Assembly (NCBI GenBank): GCA_002384765.1
Contig: DGBM01000126.1
Span: forward strand, 1 to 8,239
Origin: Demequinaceae bacterium UBA4004
GTDB taxonomy: Bacteria; Actinomycetota; Actinomycetes; Actinomycetales; Demequinaceae
DNA length: 8,239 nucleotides
Direction: 5' to 3'
Each line of letters starts with the position of its first letter. The first letter of the stretch is position 1. Under the pieces are notes generated by a model. It was not told where the DNA came from and made no database searches. It saw only the letters and a list, made by a program, of their open reading frames with translations. Positions 1 through 6,072 of the stretch are shown in pieces. The position numbers were made by a program, and so were the translations under genes.

Positions 1-2292
1 AACCAGGCGATCTACGGCTTCCGCGGGGCCTCGGCCGATGCCTTGCGGCAGTTCGTGGAGCGATTCGGGGGCGCCGCCGTGGCGCGGCACACGCTGTCGG
101 TGAGTTGGCGCAACGAGGCCAGCATCCTCGCCGCCGCGAACTCGGCCGTCGCGCCGTTGGCCGCGACGCCCGTCACCGGAGTGCCACTGCGCTCACGCGG
201 CGAAGAGACGGGCCGGTCGGAGCCGCGCCGCGCCGCTCCGGGCGTCATCGCCACCCGGCTCCTCACCGCGGATGACGAGGCGCGCGCGGTGGTGGACTTC
301 ATTGGGGCGAGGCGTGCCGAATTGGGACACTCCGAGGCGACGCCGGTCACGGCCGCGGTGCTGTGCCGCCGCCGCGCCCAGTACGACGCGATCACCGACG
401 CATGTGTGGCCGCGGGGCTGGACTACGAGGTCGTGGGCCTGGGAGGGCTGCTCGATGTGCCCGACGTCGCGGACCTGCTCGCCTTGCTCCAGGTGGCCCA
501 CGATCCGTCGCGCGGCGACTCGCTGATGCGCCTGATCGTGGGCGAACGGCTCGCGCTCGGCCCGCGGGACCTCGCGGCATTGCACGACCGGGCCGAACAA
601 CTCGCCGGGCCACGCTCCGAACGCGAGGGCACCGCGAGCATCGTCGACGCGCTGGGCGCGTTGCCGCGCGCGGACTGGGTTTCGCCGCGAGGACGGTCGT
701 TCACGCCCGTGGCCCGGGAGCGCTTGGGTGCGCTGGCGAGCGTGGTCGACGCGATTCGCAGGCACACGTACTTGCCGCTGCCCGAACTGGTGGCCTTCGG
801 GGAACGCGCGTGGGGCCTGGACATCGAGTCGGCAGTTGCGCGCCAGGCGACTCGGTCTCGGCGTTCCGTGGACGCCTTCATCGACTCCGCCAGGACGTTC
901 CAGACCGGAGCCGAACGCGCGACCTTGGGTGCGTTCCTCGCGTGGCTCGACGCGGCGCGAGCCGAAGAGAACGGGTTGGACGCGCCGGTGCGCGAACCGG
1001 ATGCGGCGGCCGTGCAGATTCTGACCGGGCACGGCGCTAAGGGCCTGGAGTGGGATGTCGTGGCGGTGCCCGGCCTCAACGACGGCCACTTTCCATCCGT
1101 CGGTGTGCCGTCCGCGAGCAACCCCGACTACACGGACAGCGGTTGGCTCGATGGCGTGGGCAACGTCCCGTACGAGCTGCGGCTCGACCGCGACCAACTG
1201 CCCCAATGGCACTTCCACGGCGTGCGCGATCACACGGAACTCGCCGCCTCCATTGCCGACTTCAAGCGCGAGGCTGGCGGCTACCGACTCGACGAGGAAC
1301 GCCGCCTGTTCTACGTCGCGCTGACACGCGCACGCTCGCACGTCCTGCTGAGCGGGTCCTGGTACTCCGGGGGTAAGCGTCCCCGAGATCCCTCGCCGTA
1401 CGTGATGGAGTTGTTGCATCAGGGCGCCGTGGTGGCGGGTCAGTGGGAGGACCTCCCCGAGGACGATGCTCCCCCCGAAATCGCACGTCCGCCGGGGCTG
1501 TGGCCGCGTGCCGCGACGCCCGCGCAGGCCGCGCGGCGTGAACTCGCGGCAGCGGTGGCCGACGCCTTGGCGGGCATAGCGGGCGACCCCCCGGCAGCGC
1601 CGGGGACCGATGAGTTCGCCGCGGCTCGGGAGTCGGACCTGCCGCTCGCCCCTGAGATCTCGGCCATGCTCGCGGAGCGCGCGGACCGCTCGCACGGGAC
1701 GGACCAGATCGAGCTGCCCTCGCACGTGTCGACGTCGGCGCTGGTGGCGATGCGCAGAGACCGGGCGGCCTTTGCCGTGCAGTTGCGCCGACCAGTACCC
1801 GTGGAACCCACGCGAGCCGCCCAACGGGGATCGGCCCTGCACGCGTGGATCGAGGCGCGTTACGGGCACGTCCCGCTGTGGGAAGACGAGGATGCGGACG
1901 ACGATGCGGCGGCCGAGTTGGATGCCCTCAAGGCCACTTTCCTGGCCTCGGAGTGGGCGGCCCGCACACCCACTCACGTGGAGGCGGACGTCGAGCTGCC
2001 GGTGGGCAGCGTCACGGTGCGCTCGCGGATCGACGCGGTGTTCGGTCCGGGCGCGGGGCTCGACCGCGTCACGGTGGTGGACTGGAAGTCGGGCCTGCCG
2101 CCGCGTGACGAGGCCGAGAAGGCCGCCCGGGAGGTGCAACTTGCGATGTACCGGCTGGCCTGGTCAGCGCGCACCGGGGTGCCGATCGAATTGATTGACG
2201 CGGCGTTCTATTACGTGGCGAGCGACGCGACGGTGCGCCCGGAGCGATTGTTGGCACGGGAGGAGATTGAGACGCTCCTGGCTGGAGGCTGA
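1..2292 (+). CDS. adnB: AdnB-like ATP-dependent helicase/nuclease, C-terminal part (5' truncated by window edge)
   Basis: This is a UvrD-like SF1A motor fused to a RecB-type nuclease, the kind of subunit that in the actinobacterial AdnAB heterodimer unwinds and cuts DNA ends at double-strand breaks. The frame is open from base 1, so the TTG at 43 is not the start; Walker A, Ia and II motifs lie upstream of the window. Numbering from base 1: motif III (QAIYGFRGA) is at residues 2-10, motif IV (SWRNE) at 35-39, motif V (LTGHGAKGLEW) at 341-351 and motif VI (EERRLFYVALTRAR) at 432-445. The C-terminal nuclease shows H614 and E618 (GSALHAWIE), D678 (RIDAVF), D694 and K696 (VDWKSG), Q713 and Y717 (QLAMY), the complete RecB-family active site. 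There is no cysteine in the nuclease region, so a Cas4/AddB-type Fe-S cluster is not supported here. The choice of AdnB over AdnA rests on position: in mycobacteria the second subunit gene precedes nudC and uvrD2. Family assignment is very secure; the subunit name is less so. Confidence 0.88.
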   Translation, partial: NQAIYGFRGASADALRQFVERFGGAAVARHTLSVSWRNEASILAAANSAVAPLAATPVTGVPLRSRGEETGRSEPRRAAPGVIATRLLTADDEARAVVDFIGARRAELGHSEATPVTAAVLCRRRAQYDAITDACVAAGLDYEVVGLGGLLDVPDVADLLALLQVAHDPSRGDSLMRLIVGERLALGPRDLAALHDRAEQLAGPRSEREGTASIVDALGALPRADWVSPRGRSFTPVARERLGALASVVDAIRRHTYLPLPELVAFGERAWGLDIESAVARQATRSRRSVDAFIDSARTFQTGAERATLGAFLAWLDAARAEENGLDAPVREPDAAAVQILTGHGAKGLEWDVVAVPGLNDGHFPSVGVPSASNPDYTDSGWLDGVGNVPYELRLDRDQLPQWHFHGVRDHTELAASIADFKREAGGYRLDEERRLFYVALTRARSHVLLSGSWYSGGKRPRDPSPYVMELLHQGAVVAGQWEDLPEDDAPPEIARPPGLWPRAATPAQAARRELAAAVADALAGIAGDPPAAPGTDEFAAARESDLPLAPEISAMLAERADRSHGTDQIELPSHVSTSALVAMRRDRAAFAVQLRRPVPVEPTRAAQRGSALHAWIEARYGHVPLWEDEDADDDAAAELDALKATFLASEWAARTPTHVEADVELPVGSVTVRSRIDAVFGPGAGLDRVTVVDWKSGLPPRDEAEKAAREVQLAMYRLAWSARTGVPIELIDAAFYYVASDATVRPERLLAREEIETLLAGG

Positions 2293-2326
2293 CGCCGCCC
2301 GTGATCGCGTGGCCGTTCGCCGTGTT

Positions 2327-2366
2327 GCCTGTGGGTGAGGCAAGATCTTCACTCACGGGCCGTTTT
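2327..2366 (+). terminator. Intrinsic terminator after adnB
   Basis: The arms gcctgtgggtga (2327-2338) and tcactcacgggc (2349-2360) pair over 12 bp with two G-U wobbles around a 10-nt loop. They are followed by CG and a run of four T (2363-2366). The hairpin begins 35 nt after the adnB stop codon and ends about 55 nt before the next gene. The geometry fits a Rho-independent terminator, although the T-run is short. Confidence 0.6.
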
Positions 2367-2408
2367 GGCCGATCACCACAGCAACTGACAAAGCCGTGGG
2401 CCGGACGT

Positions 2409-2414
2409 GAGGAG
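2409..2414 (+). promoter_or_regulatory. Shine-Dalgarno site of the GGDEF gene
   Basis: GAGGAG lies 5 nt before the GTG at 2420 and 8 nt before the in-frame GTG at 2423. The 8-nt spacing favours 2423 slightly, which would shorten the protein by one residue. It is the only strong ribosome binding site I see in the window. I found no convincing -10/-35 pair between the terminator and this gene. Confidence 0.6.
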
Positions 2415-2419
2415 ACTCT

Positions 2420-3994
2420 GTGGTGACGTTTCTGTTGACGTCCGCATATCTGGTGTCGATCGCGGTGGCCTTCGGCATCGGCCTGTATGTCCTGCGCGGG
2501 AACCGCTTCACGCTGGCGGGTCTTGCTGTGGCCACCGTGCTGGTTGCCACCGTCATGTGGTCGGCGATCTCTCTGGTGTCGGTGTACTACCCCTTCACGG
2601 CCGACAGCGAATATCCCGTGCGGGTCTTGGCGTGGGGGGCGGTGCTGGTGGCGGGAGTCCGCAGTCTCGTGAAGGTGCTGGAGGACCCAGCGTGGTCGCC
2701 GCGACCGCTCGACGTGGTGAACCTCACCGCGCATCCCTGGGTCATGGTGTTCATCGCCACGATCCCCTCGCTACACCCTTTGCTCGTCGACACGGACGCG
2801 GACGGCAAACTTACCTACACTGTGGGCTTCTGGATTCATTCGGCGGTGCTGCTCACCCTGTCGGGCAAACTTCTGGGGGGGCTGTTCGACCGATCTCGGC
2901 GCCTTCCTCGCACTCCGGCCGGGACGCGGTATGCCGTCTTCATTTCCTGGACCCTGCCCGCGGCGGGCTACGTGATCTCCGCACAGGTGTGGGGGCCGAG
3001 CGGCCCCAGCCTGGCGCCCGCATTCTTGGTGATCCCGGTGGCGCTGATCGGCTCGGCAGTGGTGCGGGACGGGCTCATCGACAAGGTCCCGCTGGCGAGG
3101 GGCGACGTGTTCGAGAATCTTGCGGGCGCCGTGTTCGTCATCGACAACTATGGGCGGGTGGTGGACGCCAACGCGGCCGCCCGGGCCTTGGCGTGGGACC
3201 TTGACGGCGCAAACGACATGAACGGGGCCGTTCTGGAGGAAGTGTGCCCCCGCACGGCTCACGTGATGGAGCGTGAAGGCGATGTCGACGTCCTTGATGC
3301 GTCACGTCCCCGCGTGCTGAATACGCAGGCGGCGCCACTGGTTGACGGCAGGGGCAAGATCGTGGGTCGCTGTGTCACCGTCAGGGACGTCACCGAATCG
3401 GCGATGCAACAGCGCGACCTGGAGCGCATGCGGGATGCACTGTCTCACGAGGTCACCGTCAGCGAGGAACTCCGCGCCGAGTTGGGGGACCAAGTGATGC
3501 GCGACAGTGCCACCGGCCTCTACAACCGTCGTTTTCTCTCCAAGGCCCTGCCAGAGCTCGTGAAGTCCTGCATCGGCAAGGGCTGTGAGCTCAGCGTCGC
3601 GGTGCTTGACATCGACGGATTCAAGGATGTCAACGACTCCCACGGTCATGTGGCGGGCGACAGGATGATTGAGGCAGTGGCGACCGCACTGCGTGATGCC
3701 GCGCCGGGTGGAACCGTGGTGCGTTATGGGGGTGACGAGTTCCTGGCGCTCATGCCAGGGGTTTCCGCGCGCGATGCGCTCGTCATGACGGAGGCCATGA
3801 GGACCGCAGGCTCCGAGGTCCGGATCGGCGTTCGAGGTGGCGAGATTCAGGTGACGGTCAGCGCTGGGGTCGCGACTCTGGTCGGCGAGGAAATCGACGG
3901 AGACGAACTTCTCGAGGTGGCCGACCTGGCACTCTATCGGGCCAAGGATGGTGGGCGTAACAGGACGTGGAGTCAGGTCGACGGCGCAGACTGA
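2420..3994 (+). CDS. Membrane diguanylate cyclase (7TM-PAS-GGDEF)
   Basis: This enzyme is predicted to make cyclic di-GMP from two GTP at the cytoplasmic side of the membrane, in response to something sensed by its N-terminal part. About seven hydrophobic segments are visible (approximate residues 4-25, 32-55, 67-87, 105-122, 133-153, 170-190 and 198-215), resembling the 7TM sensor region of some histidine kinases. A PAS-like domain follows from about 230 (VFENLAGAVFVIDNYGRVVDAN) to about 330, then a probable coiled coil (about 328-360) and a GGDEF domain from D362 (DSATGLYNRR) to about 515. Expected catalytic residues are present: metal ligand D397, K402, N405 and D414 for guanine contact, and an intact GGDEF at 437-441. 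The inhibitory RxxD I-site that should lie just upstream reads APGG. No EAL or HD-GYP domain is present. GTG start at 2420 (or 2423) is chosen by the GAGGAG site. The 3' end overlaps the convergent phosphotransferase gene by 22 bp. The sensed signal is unknown. Confidence 0.92.
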   Translation: MVTFLLTSAYLVSIAVAFGIGLYVLRGNRFTLAGLAVATVLVATVMWSAISLVSVYYPFTADSEYPVRVLAWGAVLVAGVRSLVKVLEDPAWSPRPLDVVNLTAHPWVMVFIATIPSLHPLLVDTDADGKLTYTVGFWIHSAVLLTLSGKLLGGLFDRSRRLPRTPAGTRYAVFISWTLPAAGYVISAQVWGPSGPSLAPAFLVIPVALIGSAVVRDGLIDKVPLARGDVFENLAGAVFVIDNYGRVVDANAAARALAWDLDGANDMNGAVLEEVCPRTAHVMEREGDVDVLDASRPRVLNTQAAPLVDGRGKIVGRCVTVRDVTESAMQQRDLERMRDALSHEVTVSEELRAELGDQVMRDSATGLYNRRFLSKALPELVKSCIGKGCELSVAVLDIDGFKDVNDSHGHVAGDRMIEAVATALRDAAPGGTVVRYGGDEFLALMPGVSARDALVMTEAMRTAGSEVRIGVRGGEIQVTVSAGVATLVGEEIDGDELLEVADLALYRAKDGGRNRTWSQVDGAD

Positions 3995-4917
3995 TCGTCG
4001 TCGAACAGCAACGCCTCGAGGTCGGCCAGCATGCCGCGGCCGTCGGCGACCACGTTCTCGTTGTCGGTGCGTACCCCGTACATCAGCCACCTCAGCAGCG
4101 CCAATTCCGAGGAGAGTCGCGCGCGATCGGTCAGGTGCGCGTCGCGCGTCTCTCGACGCGCCATGACGTACGCCTCCATGATCGACTCGTAGACGTCGTC
4201 GGGCGCCGCCGCGGCTAGCCATGCGAGGTCGTCAGCGGGGTCGGCGACGCGCGCGTCCATCCAATCGACGATCCCCGCGACGGCCCCCTCGCGTACCAAG
4301 ATCTGGTGTTCGCCCAAGTCCCCATGGGTCACGGTCGGCTCGAACCGCCACCACGCGACGTTCTCCATTTGGCGCTCCCACCGGTCCGCCAGGCGAGGCG
4401 GGACCAGGCCGGTCTGGACCCCGGCGTCGAGTTCTGTCAGGCGCCGCAGCCGGTACTCGTCGGCGTCGTACGTCGGCAGGCCCTGGTCCTCGACGAGCGA
4501 GGGCGGGAGTTCGTGAATCTGGGCAATCGCACGGCCCACCGATGCCGCCAGGCCAGGGCCCGGCTCGATGGCCGCCAGGTCGAGTGGCGCGCCGCGAACC
4601 TCCGTGTAGACAACCGCTCGGCCGCCCTCTTCTCCCGACATCGCGGCGGCGCCCTTGGGCCGCGACACGTCGAACTCGATGAGGCCGGCGTCGTGAGCGC
4701 GCGCCAAGGCTTGCAGGAGCCCCATCTCCGCCTCGAGGGCGGCGCCGGCGGCTGCTCGCTTGGGGGCGCGGACCACCCATCGCTTGCCGGTGGCGTCCTT
4801 GATGATCACGACATCGAAATCGGCATCGGAGTGCGGGCTGCGCAGCACGTCGTACACGTCGAGGCCGGGAACGGCCACGGACGCGAGGGCCGCAAGAGCG
4901 AGAGGTGAACGGGGCAC
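3973..4917 (-). CDS. APH-fold phosphotransferase (macrolide 2'-phosphotransferase-like)
   Basis: This is a 314-residue cytoplasmic protein of the aminoglycoside phosphotransferase/choline kinase fold, expected to transfer phosphate from a nucleoside triphosphate to a small molecule that the sequence does not reveal. The catalytic loop is THGDLGEHQILV (197-208), with catalytic base D200, and the second metal ligand is D218 in GIVDWMDA. A following ADPADDLAWL is typical of the family. The N-lobe has RWVVRAPK, as in macrolide-phosphotransferase-like proteins. At the position five after the catalytic Asp, where the family has Asn (APH) or His (many MPH-like proteins), this protein has Q205. GTG at 4917 is chosen because the protein then starts PRSPLALAALASVAVPGL, which I recognise as the usual N-terminus of such actinobacterial proteins, and because a -10 hexamer sits 6 nt upstream. 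The open frame continues upstream to 5715 but is antisense to nudC and Arg-rich. Macrolide resistance should not be inferred; such genes are common as chromosomal genes of unknown substrate. Confidence 0.88.
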   Translation of the reverse strand: MPRSPLALAALASVAVPGLDVYDVLRSPHSDADFDVVIIKDATGKRWVVRAPKRAAAGAALEAEMGLLQALARAHDAGLIEFDVSRPKGAAAMSGEEGGRAVVYTEVRGAPLDLAAIEPGPGLAASVGRAIAQIHELPPSLVEDQGLPTYDADEYRLRRLTELDAGVQTGLVPPRLADRWERQMENVAWWRFEPTVTHGDLGEHQILVREGAVAGIVDWMDARVADPADDLAWLAAAAPDDVYESIMEAYVMARRETRDAHLTDRARLSSELALLRWLMYGVRTDNENVVADGRGMLADLEALLFDDDQSAPST

Positions 4918-4923
4918 GCAGTA

Positions 4924-4929
4924 ACCGTA
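4924..4929 (-). promoter_or_regulatory. Putative -10 box, leaderless promoter of the phosphotransferase gene
   Basis: Reading the minus strand, TACGGT is followed by six nt (TACTGC) and then the GTG start at 4917. This TANNNT-to-start distance matches leaderless actinobacterial transcripts, and no Shine-Dalgarno sequence precedes the GTG. No clear -35 is visible 16-18 nt upstream. Confidence 0.4.
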
Positions 4930-5048
4930 CGGCGAAAACGGGTTCACGCGCGTGTTCCACGCCGCCTGCCAGGCGAGACGGCGGGGTGTCGCCCGGTGTC
5001 TCCAGCGATTTCGAACACGGCCCGCCATGGCGTGACGGTGGCTGCGGG

Positions 5049-5054
5049 TAGCGT
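5049..5054 (+). promoter_or_regulatory. Putative -10 box, leaderless promoter of nudC
   Basis: TAGCGT is followed by seven nt and then the GTG at 5062, again leaderless geometry with no Shine-Dalgarno site. With the phosphotransferase promoter, this places two divergent start regions in the 144-bp gap 4918-5061. I saw no operator-like palindrome in that gap. A -35 at the correct spacing is not recognisable. Confidence 0.4.
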
Positions 5055-5061
5055 GTAGGGC

Positions 5062-5982
5062 GTGACTAAGTGGGCGCAGGACGAGCCTTTGCTCGTGGAC
5101 CGCGCGGCCGAACGCCGCGACACCGTCGACCTGACCGCGCTCGACGCCGTGGTGGTTCGCGACGGCTCTCTGCTGGCGATGGATGGGCAGCTCGCACTCC
5201 TGGCGCCGGCCGAGCAGCCCCCGGCGTCCCTGCGCGTGTACCTCGGGTTCGACGCGGGCCGCGACCTGGTGGCGATCGTGCCGGAAGACCCCTCCTTTGG
5301 TACCGACACGGACGGCATTGGCGGGGAATCTATGACTCCGCTGCGCGCCCTGCTGGGCCAGCTGAGCGCGCGCGGCCGTGACGGCGCTCGAGACCGCGAG
5401 CTTGCCGCCACGGCGGTCGCGCTCGCCACGTGGCACGCCAATCATCCGGTGTGCTCCGTGTGCGGAGACCCCACCGTGCCCGTCAAGGGTGGCTGGGTGC
5501 GCTTCTGCGAGCGCGACCAGAAGGAGCACTACCCACGCACCGACCCGGCCGTCATCGTCGCCATCACGGACCCCGATGATCGGCTGCTGCTGGCGCACGC
5601 CTCGTACTGGTCGCCCCGCAGATTCTCCCATTTGGCCGGCTATGTGGAGCCGGGGGAGAGCCTCGAGCAGGCCGCCCACCGCGAGGTGTTTGAGGAGGCG
5701 CAGTTGCTGATGCACGATCTCACGTACGTGGCGTCGCAGCCGTGGCCCTTCCCGGCATCGATCATGGTGGGATTCACCGCGACGGTCGAGTCTCCCGACT
5801 TTGTGTTGGATCAGGACGAGATCAGCGACGCCATGTTCGTCTCCCGCGAGGACATCGTCGGGTTAGTAGCCGACGGCACCGTCATCTTGGCCCCGCACGG
5901 TTCCATTGCGCGGCGGCTGCTGGAGGACTGGTACGGCGGACCTCTCGCCGACGGCCCGCGCGCCGAGCGCGCTGATGTCTAG
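5062..5982 (+). CDS. nudC: NAD(+) diphosphatase NudC (Nudix hydrolase)
   Basis: NudC splits NAD(H) into NMN(H) and AMP and, as shown for the E. coli enzyme, removes NAD caps from RNA. The 306-residue protein has the family's order: a divergent N-terminal domain (about 1-125), a zinc ribbon (CSVC at 131-134, C149, then D152), the HYPRTDPAVI segment (156-165), the Nudix box (193-215) and the NudC signature SQPWPFP (225-231), which distinguishes NADH pyrophosphatases from other Nudix enzymes. The catalytic glutamates E208, E211 and E212 are present. Two positions depart from consensus: the fourth zinc ligand is D152 rather than Cys, and the conserved Gly near the end of the Nudix box is Q214 (REVFEEAQL). 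GTG at 5062 is chosen for its fit with a TAGCGT -10 box. The gene is divergent from the phosphotransferase gene and 90 bp upstream of uvrD2, the nudC-uvrD2 order known from mycobacteria. Confidence 0.93.
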   Translation: MTKWAQDEPLLVDRAAERRDTVDLTALDAVVVRDGSLLAMDGQLALLAPAEQPPASLRVYLGFDAGRDLVAIVPEDPSFGTDTDGIGGESMTPLRALLGQLSARGRDGARDRELAATAVALATWHANHPVCSVCGDPTVPVKGGWVRFCERDQKEHYPRTDPAVIVAITDPDDRLLLAHASYWSPRRFSHLAGYVEPGESLEQAAHREVFEEAQLLMHDLTYVASQPWPFPASIMVGFTATVESPDFVLDQDEISDAMFVSREDIVGLVADGTVILAPHGSIARRLLEDWYGGPLADGPRAERADV

Positions 5983-5994
5983 TGGCGTTGCGGT

Positions 5995-6018
5995 GCGCGC
6001 GCCCGGTGGGCGGCGCGC
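5995..6018 (+). terminator. GC hairpin after nudC (possible weak terminator)
   Basis: The arms gcgcgcgccc (5995-6004) and gggcGgcgcgc (6008-6018, with one bulged G) pair around a 3-nt loop, starting 12 nt after the nudC stop. There is no T-run, so it may act as a U-less hairpin or only slow the polymerase. GC-rich DNA gives such hairpins by chance fairly often. Confidence 0.3.
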
Positions 6019-6036
6019 GAGCGCCTGGGGATAGCG

Positions 6037-6065
6037 TCGTCAACGTCACCCCCGCCTGACACAAT
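6037..6065 (+). promoter_or_regulatory. Putative leaderless promoter of uvrD2
   Basis: TCGTCA (6037-6042, 4 of 6 to TTGACA), a 17-nt spacer and CACAAT (6060-6065, 4 of 6 to TATAAT) are followed by seven nt and ATG at 6073. If correct, transcription starts at or beside that ATG and the ATG at 6064, which overlaps the -10, is not used. An alternative -10, TAGCGT at 6032-6037, is identical to the one proposed for nudC and would give a leader of about 20-30 nt. Confidence 0.4.
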
Positions 6066-6072
6066 GGCGTCA

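Noticed and set aside
193..2139. 648-codon open frame on the minus strand opposite adnB
   Set aside because: It is antisense to a clear helicase-nuclease gene, Arg/His/Pro-rich and without recognisable domains; this is common in high-GC coding DNA.
43..2292. Complete 749-residue gene starting with TTG at 43
   Set aside because: Helicase motif III is encoded in frame upstream of this codon, from base 4, and the frame is open to base 1. The gene is cut by the window edge.
2385..2413. Promoter for the GGDEF gene from CTGACA at 2385-2390
   Set aside because: CTGACA is 5 of 6 to a -35, but the sequence at the right distance (TGAGGA) is the ribosome binding site and not a -10 box.
2407..3204. 265-codon plus-strand frame overlapping the GGDEF gene
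   Set aside because: It is a shifted frame of the 7TM-PAS coding region, Gly/Arg-rich, with no hydrophobic pattern or motif.
4918..5715. N-terminal extension of the phosphotransferase into the nudC region
   Set aside because: The added residues are antisense to well-supported nudC coding sequence and look unlike the family; GTG 4917 gives the expected N-terminus.
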